A DNA stretch of 40,665 bases from assembly GCF_000333035.1 (NCBI RefSeq), contig NZ_BANU01000041.1, positions 1 through 40,665 on the forward strand, in the 5' to 3' direction. The notes beneath the pieces are model-generated. The model made no database searches. It was not told the DNA's origin and saw only the letters and a program-made list of their open reading frames with translations. The position numbers and the translations under genes were made by a program. The stretch comes from Gordonia sihwensis NBRC 108236 (GTDB lineage: Bacteria; Actinomycetota; Actinomycetes; Mycobacteriales; Mycobacteriaceae). Positions 25,760 through 34,293 of this stretch are shown here, piece after piece (the first letter of the stretch is position 1; each line of letters opens with the position of its first letter).

Positions 25760-27730
25760 TCAGTGCCCAATCATTCGTGGCCACGCAGAACGCCGGAGCA
25801 GTCGCAGACCATTGAGCCCGACGATGATGGTGGACCCTTCGTGGCCGGCGACACCGAGTGGCAGAGGCAGCGTGCCGAGCAGGTCCCAGAGCACCAGTAC
25901 CGCAATGAACGTCGCCGCGATGATGAGGTTGGCGACGACGACACGGTGCGCCCGCCGAGCAAAAGCGAGGACCGAGGGCACTGCGGTCAGATCATCACGG
26001 ACGACGACGACATCGGCAGCCTGCAACGCCAGATCAGAACCGGCGCCGCCCATCGCGATCCCAACCTCGGCCGCAGCGAGCGCGGGCGCGTCGTTGACCC
26101 CGTCGCCGACCATAGCGACAGTGCGACCGCCAGCGTGCAGGGCGGCAATGGCGTCCGTTTTGCCCTCCGGGAGCAATTCAGCATGGATGTCAACGATGCC
26201 CACGTCGGCCGCGACGCGTTCCGCGGCTTTTGCGTTGTCACCGGTCAACAGGACGGTACTCACTCCATCGCCAGTCAGAGCGACCACGCTGGCGGCCGCG
26301 TCGACGCGTTGCGAGTCGCCCAGAGCCAACACTGCGATAGCCGCCCCGTTGTCGACGACGATGACCGCGGTGTCGCCTCGCGTTTCGGCGGCAGCAACGA
26401 GTTCGGCGACCTCGACCGCCGCGGGGGTGTCCGAGGTGTGTGGAGACACGACCGCGATCTGGTGCCCGCCAACAACGCCGGTCACACCGCTCCCCGGCTG
26501 CGCGGCAAAGCCTTCCACCGGCGGGACCGATAGCCCTCGCTCATGGGCAGCTGAGACGATGGCCGCCGCCAGTGGGTGTTCACTGAGTGACTCGACGGCT
26601 GCGGCGACGCTGAGGACCGTGTCGATGCCGTGGCCGAGGTCGAGGCCCTGCCCGGTGAGGTCGACGGTGGCCAGGACAGGACGGCCGGAGGTGATTGTGC
26701 CCGTCTTGTCGAATGCGACAGTGTCGATCGTCGACAGATTTTCCATGACCACCGCTGATTTGATAAGGACGCCGCGGCGACCTGCGTTGGCGATGGCGGC
26801 CAGCAACGGCGGCATGGTCGCCAAGACCACCGCGCACGGCGACGCAACGATCATGAACGTCATCGCTCGCAGCAAAGACGGCTGCAGTTCGGCACCGAAC
26901 GCGAGCGGAATCGCGAACACCAGGAGCGTGCAGGCCACCATGCCGATCGAATACCGCTGTTCGACCTTGTCGATGAACAGCTGTGCTCGCGCCTTCGTCT
27001 GCGACGCTTCGGCGACCATCGCCGCAATACGCGCGACGACCGAGTCGGCGGCAGGCCGGTCAGCGCGGATTGTCAGTGCGCCGGTGCCGTTGACCGTACC
27101 GGCGAAGACCTCGTCGTCGACCCGCTTGATCACCGGTAGCGGCTCCCCAGTAATGGTGGCCTGATCGACTTCACTGGCACCGTCGATGACGGTGCCGTCG
27201 GCGGCGATACGCTCACCGGGGCGGACCCGGATCACGTCGCCAACGACCAACCCCGCGGCGTCAACGATCTGCTCGTGCCCGCCGGCGCCAAGGACCGTGG
27301 CCCGACTCGGCGCAAGGTCGAGCAGTCCGCGCACCGAATCCTCGGTGCGAGCCGTCGCCCAGGCCTCCAAGGCGCCGGAAGTCGCGAAGATGACGATCAA
27401 CAGGGCACCGTCGGTGACCTGCCCGATCGCGGCAGCACCGATCGCGGCCACAACCATCAGCAGGTCGACGTCGAGAGTCTTCTCGCGCAACGCCTGCAGA
27501 CCGGACAGCGCCGACTCCCACCCACCGACGACATAGCAGGCCAGATATAGCGTCCACCACACTGCCGGCGCCGTGCCGCCGAGCTGCGCGGCCAGCCCGG
27601 CCACGAACAACACCAATGCGGCCACTGCCCATCGGACCTCGGCAAGGTCCCATGGACGGGTCCGCGCCCCGGCATAGCCACGCCTCGCGGCACCCCTGCT
27701 TTGGTCGACCTGTGTCGTCGCCATGTCCAT
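25760..27730 (-). CDS. ctpJ: P1B4-type metal ATPase, CtpJ-like (Co/Ni efflux)
   Basis: A 656-residue P-type ATPase that would pump divalent metal out of the cytosol at the expense of ATP. Marks of the P1B4 group: SPC in the sixth helix (297-299, MIVASPCAVVLA), HEGST in the last helix region (in AGHEGSTIIVGLNG), and no N-terminal metal-binding domain. Catalytic elements: TGEP (about 194-197), phosphorylated D341 in DKTGT, SEHPLA, and GDGVNDAPAL. Length equals that of M. tuberculosis CtpJ. It is divergent from nmtR, the same arrangement as ctpJ/nmtR there, so Ni(II)/Co(II)-induced expression is expected. Zn or Cd transport cannot be excluded. Confidence 0.9.
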   Translation of the reverse strand: MDMATTQVDQSRGAARRGYAGARTRPWDLAEVRWAVAALVLFVAGLAAQLGGTAPAVWWTLYLACYVVGGWESALSGLQALREKTLDVDLLMVVAAIGAAAIGQVTDGALLIVIFATSGALEAWATARTEDSVRGLLDLAPSRATVLGAGGHEQIVDAAGLVVGDVIRVRPGERIAADGTVIDGASEVDQATITGEPLPVIKRVDDEVFAGTVNGTGALTIRADRPAADSVVARIAAMVAEASQTKARAQLFIDKVEQRYSIGMVACTLLVFAIPLAFGAELQPSLLRAMTFMIVASPCAVVLATMPPLLAAIANAGRRGVLIKSAVVMENLSTIDTVAFDKTGTITSGRPVLATVDLTGQGLDLGHGIDTVLSVAAAVESLSEHPLAAAIVSAAHERGLSVPPVEGFAAQPGSGVTGVVGGHQIAVVSPHTSDTPAAVEVAELVAAAETRGDTAVIVVDNGAAIAVLALGDSQRVDAAASVVALTGDGVSTVLLTGDNAKAAERVAADVGIVDIHAELLPEGKTDAIAALHAGGRTVAMVGDGVNDAPALAAAEVGIAMGGAGSDLALQAADVVVVRDDLTAVPSVLAFARRAHRVVVANLIIAATFIAVLVLWDLLGTLPLPLGVAGHEGSTIIVGLNGLRLLRRSAWPRMIGH

Positions 27731-27776
27731 CCCGGGTCACTCTCTCTGGTTCGAATCAATCACCAAATCAGAATAT

Positions 27777-27792
27777 ATGAACACCTCTTCAT
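27777..27792. promoter_or_regulatory. ArsR/SmtB-type operator between ctpJ and nmtR
   Basis: ATGAA-CACCTC-TTCAT is an imperfect 5-6-5 inverted repeat in the AT-rich 90-bp gap between the divergent ctpJ and nmtR genes, flanked by ATAT on the left and GTGAG on the right. It has the form of operators bound by ArsR/SmtB repressors, so NmtR is expected to bind it and repress both genes. Confidence 0.55.
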
Positions 27793-27820
27793 GTGAGTAG
27801 TGCGAAGTATGATGTTGATC

Positions 27821-28219
27821 ATGGGACACCGGATCGGCAGTGGCGGCGAGACAACGACCTCACTCGACGCGGCGACCGCCGACCGCGTCGCCACCACCCT
27901 GCAGGCTTTGGCGACTCCGAGCAGGCTGCGGATCTTATCCGAGCTTCAAGGCGGAGCCATGGCTGTGGGAGAACTTGCGGCGGCCGTGCAGATGGAGCCG
28001 TCCGCGGTCTCGCACCAACTACGACTGTTACGGAACCTGGGCCTGGTCACGGGGGTACGCAACGGCCGCAGCATTGTGTACAGCCTCTATGACACCCACG
28101 TCGCTCAACTGCTTGACGAGGCCGTTTATCATAGCGAACACCTCCGTCTCGGTCTCACTGATCAGTACACCGCCGAGACGCCCGAACGGTCACGTGCAGA
28201 CGTAGTCAACCGCAACTGA
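27821..28219 (+). CDS. nmtR: NmtR-like nickel/cobalt-sensing repressor
   Basis: A 132-residue ArsR/SmtB repressor that leaves DNA when it binds Ni(II) or Co(II). The winged HTH is at about 45-90 (ELAAAVQMEPSAVSHQLRLL, NGRSIVYSLY). With the ATG at 27821 the protein starts MGH, and the alpha-5 ligands fall exactly at the numbers known for M. tuberculosis NmtR: D91, H93, H104 and H107 (DTHVAQLLDEAVYHSEHL). This fixes the start; the upstream GTG 27800 and ATGs 27809/27812 would spoil the metal-binding MGH N-terminus. Two further NmtR histidines, 109 and 116, are Arg and Tyr here, so metal affinity may differ. It diverges from ctpJ. Confidence 0.9.
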   Translation: MGHRIGSGGETTTSLDAATADRVATTLQALATPSRLRILSELQGGAMAVGELAAAVQMEPSAVSHQLRLLRNLGLVTGVRNGRSIVYSLYDTHVAQLLDEAVYHSEHLRLGLTDQYTAETPERSRADVVNRN

Positions 28220-28325
28220 CCGAGTCGCCCCACACCTGGCAGCTCTCCCCAGGTCGCCTGACCTGCGATGCGCGGCGGCACTCTTGCATCACGGCCGGCG
28301 GCAGGTATATCGTCATCGGAACATC

Positions 28326-28342
28326 ATACCCCCATGGGGTAT
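28326..28342. promoter_or_regulatory. CsoR/RicR-type copper operator
   Basis: ATACCCC-CAT-GGGGTAT is a 7-3-7 palindrome that contains TACCC-N5-GGGTA, the form bound by the Cu(I)-sensing repressors CsoR and RicR in mycobacteria. It ends 21 bp before the copZ-like start codon, a position where it would block transcription of the copper genes. No csoR/ricR gene is present in the window, so a chromosomal repressor would have to act on it. Confidence 0.8.
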
Positions 28343-28363
28343 CAACTGGAGAGGTGGGAAGAC

Positions 28364-28573
28364 ATGTCGTCGAGCGAGTATCAGGTAACAGGCATGACGT
28401 GCGGGCATTGCGAGGCCTCGGTGCGCGAGGAAGTCGCAGCCGTAGAGGGTGTTCAGGACGCTCAGGTGAGCGCGCAGACCGGCAGGCTCGTGGTCACCGC
28501 CGTCGGCCTCGTCGACGAGGCCGCGGTGGTCGACGCAGTCACAGCGGCCGGCTATTCGGCAGTGCGGATTTGA
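28364..28573 (+). CDS. copZ: copper chaperone, CopZ-like heavy-metal-associated domain
   Basis: A 69-residue single HMA domain with the Cu(I)-binding motif MTCGHC (C13, C16). It has the usual beta-alpha-beta-beta-alpha-beta pattern, ending VTAAGYSAVRI. It would bind Cu(I) in the cytosol and pass it to a P-type ATPase or to the repressor. ATG 28364 follows GAGGTGG-type ribosome-binding sequence (28351-28357). A CsoR/RicR-type palindrome lies just upstream. The next genes, a YdhK-like lipoprotein and CopB, follow on the same strand with gaps of 171 and 69 bp, so a copper operon is likely. Confidence 0.9.
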   Translation: MSSSEYQVTGMTCGHCEASVREEVAAVEGVQDAQVSAQTGRLVVTAVGLVDEAAVVDAVTAAGYSAVRI

Positions 28574-28744
28574 TGGACGCCAGCTCGCGTCCTGCTGTCG
28601 GCGTGACGTTCGCGGGTTAACGCACTTTTACACCTTCAGCCCTGTGCGGCCGCCGAGCAAAGCGCAATCGGCCGACAACGGAGAAAACGGCGATGCACCA
28701 CACCGGTGCGTCGTTCGGTGAGATCAGAGTGGATAGGAGACCAC

Positions 28745-29329
28745 ATGCGCAAGCCTCTCATGACGGCCGTCTCGGCCGGAATACTCGTCGGAGTACTGGT
28801 TCTGGCCGGTTGCAGTGCCGGCGAAAGCCAGGACCACCAAGGCCATGACAGTGGCAGCATGGCCAGCAGTGCCGGAGCAATGAGCGATTCGCCGATGGAC
28901 CACCCGATGGACGGCGGACCGGCACCTGCCGGCATCAAGGCGGTCTCAGCACCCAAGTTTCCGATCGGCAGCCAGGTCATGCTGACCGCAGACCACATGG
29001 CGGGCATGGACGGTGCGCGGGCCACAATCGTCGGCGCCTTCGACACCTACACCTACTCGGTGAACTTCACCCCGACCACCGGCGGCCAGCCGGTCAAGGA
29101 TCACAAGTGGGTAGTCCAACAGGAGATCAAAAACGCAGGAGATCGACGTCTGGCCGATGGCACCGAAGTCACCCTTGAGGCCGATCACATGACGGGCATG
29201 AAGGGGGCGAAGGCAACAATCGCCAGCTCCACCGACCAGACCGTCTACATGGTCGATTACGAGGCGGACGGCATGAAGATGACCAACCATAAGTGGGTCG
29301 TCGAGAGCGAAATTCAACCGACGTCTTGA
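28745..29329 (+). CDS. YdhK/DUF1541-family copper-island lipoprotein
   Basis: A 194-residue lipoprotein with signal MRKPLMTAVSAGILVGVLVL and lipobox LAGC. A His/Met/Ser-rich linker follows (DHQGHDSGSMASSAG, SPMDHPMDGG), suited to bind copper or silver outside the membrane. The rest is two DUF1541 repeats of about 60 residues, each with a DHM-GM-GA-ATI motif and ending DHKWVVQQEI or NHKWVVESEI. The family (YdhK) is common on metal-resistance plasmids of Gram-positive bacteria; its biochemistry is not known to me. The start has AGGAG eight bases upstream. It lies between copZ and copB and is probably co-transcribed. Confidence 0.88.
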   Translation: MRKPLMTAVSAGILVGVLVLAGCSAGESQDHQGHDSGSMASSAGAMSDSPMDHPMDGGPAPAGIKAVSAPKFPIGSQVMLTADHMAGMDGARATIVGAFDTYTYSVNFTPTTGGQPVKDHKWVVQQEIKNAGDRRLADGTEVTLEADHMTGMKGAKATIASSTDQTVYMVDYEADGMKMTNHKWVVESEIQPTS

Positions 29330-29398
29330 GCCGGGGGGTGGTGACGACTTCAACAGTCACCAACCCAGCTGGGGAATGACGATGAGGAAGGCAGCAGG

Positions 29399-31666
29399 AT
29401 GACTGACCCCCACGCGCACCACCACCACCGAGACGTCGGCGGCGCCCCCATACACGGCGTCGACCGCCATGACGCGGCAGTGCCTGAGAGCCACAATGCT
29501 GTCGCAGACCCACCGCACAGCGGGCACAACGAACACGGCGAGCACGGTCGAGATCACAACGACCACGCCGACCATCACGGAGAGCATGGCACCCCCAGCG
29601 GGCGTAGCGGGCACCTGGACCACGACAGTGGACACGGAGACCACAGTGGGCACCGGGACCACCACGGTGCGCACGGGGGGCATGGTGGGCACGGTGACCA
29701 CGTCGGGGAGTTTCGCCGACTGTTCTGGATCAACCTCATCATCGCGGTTCCGGTAATCGCCTTCTCGCCGATGTTCGCGATGTTGGTCGGCTACTCGGTC
29801 CCCGGCTGGGCCGAATGGATCGCGCCCGCGCTCGGCACCGTGATGTACCTCTGGGGCGGCTGGCCGTTCCTGGCCGGCGCTCTGAGCGAGCTGCGGACGC
29901 GGAAACCCGGGATGATGCTTCTGATCGCACTGGCGATCACGGTGGCGTTCTTCGCGTCCTGGGCGGCGACGCTGGGACTTGTCAGTCATCAACTGGAGTT
30001 CTGGTGGGAATTGGCGCTGCTGATCGTCATCATGCTGCTGGGCCACTGGATCGAGATGCGGTCGCTGGCCCAGACCACCTCGGCCCTGGACTCCCTGGCC
30101 GCGCTTCTGCCCGACCAAGCAGAACGTGTCCGAGACGGGCAAATCGAGGCCGTGGCCCCCGCCGATCTGGAGGTCGGCGACACCGTCGTCATTCGCCCCG
30201 GCGGGGGCATCCCAGCCGACGGCCGGATCGTCGAGGGGCGTGCGGCGATGGACGAATCGATGGTCACCGGTGAGTCCCAGACGGTCACCCGCAGTGTTGG
30301 CGACACCGTGACCGCGGGGACGGTCGCTTCCGATTCAGGACTACGAATCGTGATCACGGCCACCGGCGACGAGACGACTCTCGCCGGGATCCAACGGCTT
30401 GTCACCGATGCTCAGAACTCGTCGTCTCGTGCTCAACGACTCGCCGACACCGCGGCCGGATGGCTGTTCTGGTTTGCCCTCGGAGCCGCGGCGATCACCG
30501 CGATTGTGTGGACGGCGATCGGCTTGCCCGATGATGCGGTGGTTCGCACGATCACCGTCTTGGTGATCGCGTGCCCGCACGCTCTGGGCCTAGCGATTCC
30601 GCTCGTCGTCTCGATTGCGACCGAGCGTGCGGCCCGGGGCGGCGTACTCGTCAAAGACCGACTTGCGTTGGAGAGCATGCGGACGGTCGACAGCGTCCTA
30701 TTCGACAAGACCGGCACGCTCACCCGGGGCGAACCCACTGTCACGGATGTCTTTGCCGTCGACGACGTCGACGAGGATCAGTTGCTGGCGTTGGCGGCGG
30801 CCGCTGAGTCCGACAGCGAGCATCCCCTCGCACGCGCGATCGTCGGCGCCGCCGATCGCCACAGCCTCAGAGTCCCGACCAGCAGCGATTTCTCCTCATC
30901 GCCCGCAGTGGGGGTCACCGCGACGATCGAGGGAACGACAGTGCGGGTCGGGGGCCCGCACCTGCTCGCCGAAGAACACCTCAACGAACTGCCTGTCGCT
31001 GATCGCTGGCGTGCGGACGGGGCGATCATCTTGCATGTCATTCAAGACCGGCGGCTGATCGGCGCATTGAAACTCGCCGACGAGATCCGCCGCGAGTCAC
31101 GCGAGGCTGTCGATGCGCTCCATGCGCAGGGCGTCGAGGTCGTGATGATCACCGGTGACGCTGAAGCTGTCGCGAATGCCGTTGCTCATGAACTCGGCAT
31201 CGACCGTGTCTTCGCCGGTGTCCGTCCCGAAGACAAGGCCGCCAAGGTGCAGGAACTGCAGACCGAAGGTCGCAGGGTGGCGATGGTCGGAGACGGGGTG
31301 AACGATGCTCCCGCGCTCGCCCAGGCCGACATCGGTCTGGCGATCGGCGCAGGTACTGATGTCGCTATCGCCTCGGCCGGTGTCATCCTGGCCAGCGACG
31401 ATCCCCGCTCCGTGCTCTCGGTGATCGAACTGTCGCGAGCGGCGTACCGCAAGATGAAACAGAACCTGTGGTGGGCGGCCGGTTACAATCTGATCTCCGT
31501 CCCGCTCGCGGCCGGAGTGCTTGCACCCATCGGATTTGTCATGCCGATGTCGGTGGGCGCGATCCTCATGTCGTTGTCGACCATCGTCGTGGCCCTGAAC
31601 GCACAACTGCTGCGCAGACTCGACCTGCATCCAGGATCAACGACGCGCGCAGTCTTGGACCGCTAG
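29399..31666 (+). CDS. copB: CopB-like P1B3 copper/silver ATPase with His-rich N-terminus
   Basis: A 755-residue P-type ATPase for copper or silver export. Residues 1-101 hold 28 histidines, a metal-binding cytosolic extension typical of CopB. The transport motif is CPH (392-394, VIACPHALG), which defines the P1B3 group; the phosphorylated Asp is D436 in DKTGT. TGES, SEHPLA and GDGVNDAPAL are all present, and the last helices read NLWWAAGYNLISVPLAAG and PMSVGAILMSLSTIVVALNA, as in CopB. Start ATG 29399 follows AAGGCAGCAGG. It is the last gene of the copper operon; about 105 bp later the tlpA genes begin under a different operator. Confidence 0.93.
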   Translation: MTDPHAHHHHRDVGGAPIHGVDRHDAAVPESHNAVADPPHSGHNEHGEHGRDHNDHADHHGEHGTPSGRSGHLDHDSGHGDHSGHRDHHGAHGGHGGHGDHVGEFRRLFWINLIIAVPVIAFSPMFAMLVGYSVPGWAEWIAPALGTVMYLWGGWPFLAGALSELRTRKPGMMLLIALAITVAFFASWAATLGLVSHQLEFWWELALLIVIMLLGHWIEMRSLAQTTSALDSLAALLPDQAERVRDGQIEAVAPADLEVGDTVVIRPGGGIPADGRIVEGRAAMDESMVTGESQTVTRSVGDTVTAGTVASDSGLRIVITATGDETTLAGIQRLVTDAQNSSSRAQRLADTAAGWLFWFALGAAAITAIVWTAIGLPDDAVVRTITVLVIACPHALGLAIPLVVSIATERAARGGVLVKDRLALESMRTVDSVLFDKTGTLTRGEPTVTDVFAVDDVDEDQLLALAAAAESDSEHPLARAIVGAADRHSLRVPTSSDFSSSPAVGVTATIEGTTVRVGGPHLLAEEHLNELPVADRWRADGAIILHVIQDRRLIGALKLADEIRRESREAVDALHAQGVEVVMITGDAEAVANAVAHELGIDRVFAGVRPEDKAAKVQELQTEGRRVAMVGDGVNDAPALAQADIGLAIGAGTDVAIASAGVILASDDPRSVLSVIELSRAAYRKMKQNLWWAAGYNLISVPLAAGVLAPIGFVMPMSVGAILMSLSTIVVALNAQLLRRLDLHPGSTTRAVLDR

Positions 31667-31724
31667 CCGGGTTAGTCCGCCGCCGGCCACCGTCAGCACC
31701 CGGGCATCGATCACTCTCACCATT

Positions 31725-31757
31725 TACTAAGCAAGTTAGTACTACTCTCCTTAGTAG
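31725..31757. promoter_or_regulatory. BlaI-type operator A before tlpA-ccdA (two boxes)
   Basis: Box 1 is TACTAAGCAAGTTAGTA (31725-31741), a 17-bp palindrome with TACTAA/TTAGTA arms. Box 2, CTACT-CTCCTT-AGTAG (31742-31757), follows at once and is weaker. The pair lies directly before the ATGGAGGTGG ribosome-binding region of the tlpA GTG. The 17-bp core matches the three sites at 35473, 36652 and 37991. Confidence 0.85.
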
Positions 31758-31771
31758 ATGGAGGTGGTTGT

Positions 31772-32434
31772 GTGGCACCCGGACACATTTCCGAGGACAG
31801 GTACCGGATCGACGAGAGGATGCCGGACTGCGCGCGTGGCCGTCGGCGACGCGCGCAGGCGCTCGTCGGCGCGATGCTCATCGGTGCCACGGTGCTGACC
31901 GCGTGCGGTACCGGCACTGATGCCGTGTCTGCGGTGCGCGCCAATCAGTTCGTCTCCCCTGACGGTCAGACGGTCATCGACTACGCGCCCGCCATGCGGC
32001 GTGCGATCGGCGCGGTCGAGGGTGAGGACTTGTTCGACCGGGGAGCTGTCCGGCTCGCCGATTACCGCGGTGACGTTGTTGTGGTGAACGTGTGGGCTTC
32101 GTGGTGCCCACCGTGCCGTACCGAGTTTCAGGCACTGGAGAACGTCTACCGCGACACCCGCGCCCGTGGGGTGCAGTTCGTGGGGATCAACTTTCGTGAT
32201 TCGCGCTCGACCGCACAGGATTTCACCACCGACCGCAAGGTGCCCTATCGGTCGATCTTCGACTACGGCGGCGCCACCCTTGCCGCACTCGGAGTCCCCG
32301 TGGGTGTTGTCCCGACCACTCTGATCCTCGACCGCCAGCACCGCCCAGCGAAGCTGTTCCTTCGAGCGATCACCGAGGCCGAATTGCGTGCTGCCGTTGT
32401 GACGGTGGCCGAGGAGAAGGCGGCGCCGCAGTGA
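31772..32434 (+). CDS. TlpA-family thioredoxin lipoprotein
   Basis: A 220-residue redox protein facing the outside of the membrane. A basic N-terminus (ARGRRRRAQALVGAMLIGAT) leads to a lipobox-like LTAC (Cys45). The thioredoxin fold has VVVNVWASWCPPCRTEF with active-site CPPC at 112-115 and cis-Pro in VGVVPTTLILD. TlpA/ResA/CcsX proteins reduce or oxidise thiols in exported proteins, often for cytochrome c maturation. Here no cytochrome c assembly gene (ResB, CcsA, CcmF) is near, so another substrate is likely. Start GTG 31772 has GGAGG 12 bases upstream. It overlaps ccdA by 4 bp and follows a double BlaI-type operator. Confidence 0.9.
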   Translation: MAPGHISEDRYRIDERMPDCARGRRRRAQALVGAMLIGATVLTACGTGTDAVSAVRANQFVSPDGQTVIDYAPAMRRAIGAVEGEDLFDRGAVRLADYRGDVVVVNVWASWCPPCRTEFQALENVYRDTRARGVQFVGINFRDSRSTAQDFTTDRKVPYRSIFDYGGATLAALGVPVGVVPTTLILDRQHRPAKLFLRAITEAELRAAVVTVAEEKAAPQ

Positions 32435-33240
32435 ATCAGTGGTTTCTGGCGGATCTGGGAACGACGTTCGCGGCCACGGTCACCAGTGGTCCGCTGCTGC
32501 TGGGCCTGGGTGTCGCGGCGCTGGTCGGGATCATCTCTTTCGCCTCGCCGTGCGTGGTGCCTCTGGTGCCGGGCTACCTGTCGTATCTGGCGGGGCTGGT
32601 CGGTGCCGAAGCTCCCGCCGTCCAGGTCGGTGAGGGCCCCAAGTCCGGCCGGTGGCGGGTGGTTGCCGCGGCAGGGCTGTTCGTCCTGGGCTTCACGCTC
32701 GTCTACGTCCTGGCCACGGTGGCGCTGTTCGGTGTGACCTCGGTCTTCCTCGATCAGGCCCGCCTGGCAGTGATGCAACGCGTCGGCGGGGTCGTGACCA
32801 TCGTGATGGGCTTGGTATTCGTCGGCGTGGTTCCGTTCTTCCGGCGAGAACGCCGCATGACGCCTCACCGCCGCACCGGTATGGTCGGCGCGCCGCTGCT
32901 GGGGGCCGTGTTCGCCATCGGGTGGATACCGTGCAGCAGTGCCACCCTCGGTGCCGTCATCGGGCTAGCGATCAGCACGAACGGCGACGCGCCGTTCCGC
33001 GGCGCGCTGATGGTCGTCGCGTACTGCTTCGGCCTCGGTGTCCCGTTCGTGGTCCTGGCGTTCTCATCGGCATGGGCCGTCCGCAGCCTTGGCTTCCTCC
33101 GCCGCCACGCCCGCACCATTCAGATCGTCGGGGGCGTCCTGCTGGTCGGTGTCGGCGTGATGTTGGTGACGGGCTTGTGGAATGTGTTCGTGGACTGGGT
33201 CCGAAAGGCGCTGATCAACGACGTCGTCCTGCCCGTGTGA
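32431..33240 (+). CDS. ccdA: CcdA-like thiol electron transporter
   Basis: A 269-residue membrane protein with about six helices, of the DsbD-transmembrane/CcdA family. It carries electrons from cytosolic thioredoxin across the membrane. The two redox cysteines sit in the expected helices: SFASPCVVPLVPGYLSYLAG near residue 36 and GWIPCSSATLGAVIG near residue 170. Ends in VGVGVMLVTGLWNVFVDW. Start GTG 32431 overlaps the tlpA stop (GTGA), so the two are translationally coupled and CcdA very probably feeds electrons to this TlpA. Its convergent neighbour is the M56 peptidase gene. Confidence 0.92.
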   Translation: MNQWFLADLGTTFAATVTSGPLLLGLGVAALVGIISFASPCVVPLVPGYLSYLAGLVGAEAPAVQVGEGPKSGRWRVVAAAGLFVLGFTLVYVLATVALFGVTSVFLDQARLAVMQRVGGVVTIVMGLVFVGVVPFFRRERRMTPHRRTGMVGAPLLGAVFAIGWIPCSSATLGAVIGLAISTNGDAPFRGALMVVAYCFGLGVPFVVLAFSSAWAVRSLGFLRRHARTIQIVGGVLLVGVGVMLVTGLWNVFVDWVRKALINDVVLPV

Positions 33241-33350
33241 CCGGGCGCCCAACGAGCCTGGCCCCGGCCTGACGGTGCGCGTCGGCGTGCGGACTCTCGA
33301 TCACGATCGATGCGACGGGCCGGGCGAGCACCGGCCGGTTCCCAGGAGGG

Positions 33351-34289
33351 TCAGGCGGGGCAGGCAGCCAGGAAGACGGTGGCCAGACCGGCGAGGAATA
33401 GCAGAATGGGGAACATCGCGGCCGCTGTCGGGGCAGCGTAGGACGAACTACGCGACGGTCGCGTGCCGGGAGCGGCGGAACGGCCCAATCGATGCAACCG
33501 CAGATCGACGCAGTCACGAGCGATCCCCAGAGCGCCCGCCGGCGCGGTCGGGTGAACGTGCGTGATCGCGCGGACGACGGCAGCGTCGCCGTGCTCATGC
33601 GCGGCGTGTGCGTCGGCGTCGAACTCGACCAGGGCGCGCACGATGGGACTCGCCTGCCGAGTCAGTGGTAGCCAGGGCACCGCGTGCGAGAGACAGTCGG
33701 CGACGCGGACGAACAGATGATGGTGACCATGGACGTGCGCCTGTTCGTGAGCCATCACCGCCGACAACGCCGCCGGGTCCAGTCGCTGCCGCAGCCCTTC
33801 GCTGGCCACGATCAGGCCCTCGGTCCGTCCGGGCGTGCTGTAGGCCATGGGTGTGCTCGTCGGCAGCCACAGTGGCGACCGGGCGCCCGTCGGGTTCAGC
33901 AACCGCGCGAGCAGTGCGTGGTGCGCCCCGATCTCGAGGTCACGGCGACGGGCGGTCCGCCAGAACGCCGCAGCCCGCCACCCGGACACGGCCAGGACGA
34001 GGGCGAACACGCCTGGCCCGGCGACCAACTCGAGGGTGCGGCTGACCGCACTGTCGAGTCCGTTCAGGCAGGTCTGCAACACCCCACCCACGACGCTCGC
34101 GTGGCCGGGAATGGCGACGATGGCCACCGAGCTCGCAGCGGCGACGAACACGCCAGCGGTCAGCGCCGCCCACACCCGCAGCAGGGTCCTGGCCGTGAGT
34201 CGATCACGCGCGATCAGGACGTCGAGGACCCGGTCACCGATCAGAGCCGCAGCCAGCGCACTCACGCCCAACAGTGCTGCCGTGACCAC
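33351..34289 (-). CDS. M56-family membrane metallopeptidase, BlaR1-like without sensor domain
   Basis: A 312-residue membrane protease. Three or four N-terminal helices (about 5-105) flank short loops; the zinc site is HEQAH (181-185), in MAHEQAHVHGHHHLF, and a likely third ligand is in EFDADAHAA around 214-220. The last helix is AAMFPILLFLAGLATVFLAAC. M56 proteins such as BlaR1/MecR1 cleave the cognate BlaI repressor after signal binding, but those have an extra penicillin-binding domain; none is present here, as in actinobacterial Rv1845c-type proteins. Start GTG 34289 lies 4 bp after the blaI stop, so they form one operon. Confidence 0.88.
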   Translation of the reverse strand: MVTAALLGVSALAAALIGDRVLDVLIARDRLTARTLLRVWAALTAGVFVAAASSVAIVAIPGHASVVGGVLQTCLNGLDSAVSRTLELVAGPGVFALVLAVSGWRAAAFWRTARRRDLEIGAHHALLARLLNPTGARSPLWLPTSTPMAYSTPGRTEGLIVASEGLRQRLDPAALSAVMAHEQAHVHGHHHLFVRVADCLSHAVPWLPLTRQASPIVRALVEFDADAHAAHEHGDAAVVRAITHVHPTAPAGALGIARDCVDLRLHRLGRSAAPGTRPSRSSSYAAPTAAAMFPILLFLAGLATVFLAACPA

Positions 34290-34293
34290 CGCG

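Noticed and set aside
25194..27164. 656-codon open frame on the plus strand
   Set aside because: It is antisense to ctpJ, with Ala/Ser/Thr-rich low-complexity translation and no domain; a shadow frame.
27800..27820. Upstream GTG and ATG starts for nmtR
   Set aside because: They would add residues before MGH and destroy the metal-binding N-terminus; the ATG at 27821 gives exact NmtR numbering of the metal ligands.
31667..31724. Terminator after copB
   Set aside because: The sequence is GC-rich but has no convincing stem followed by T residues; read-through into tlpA cannot be excluded.
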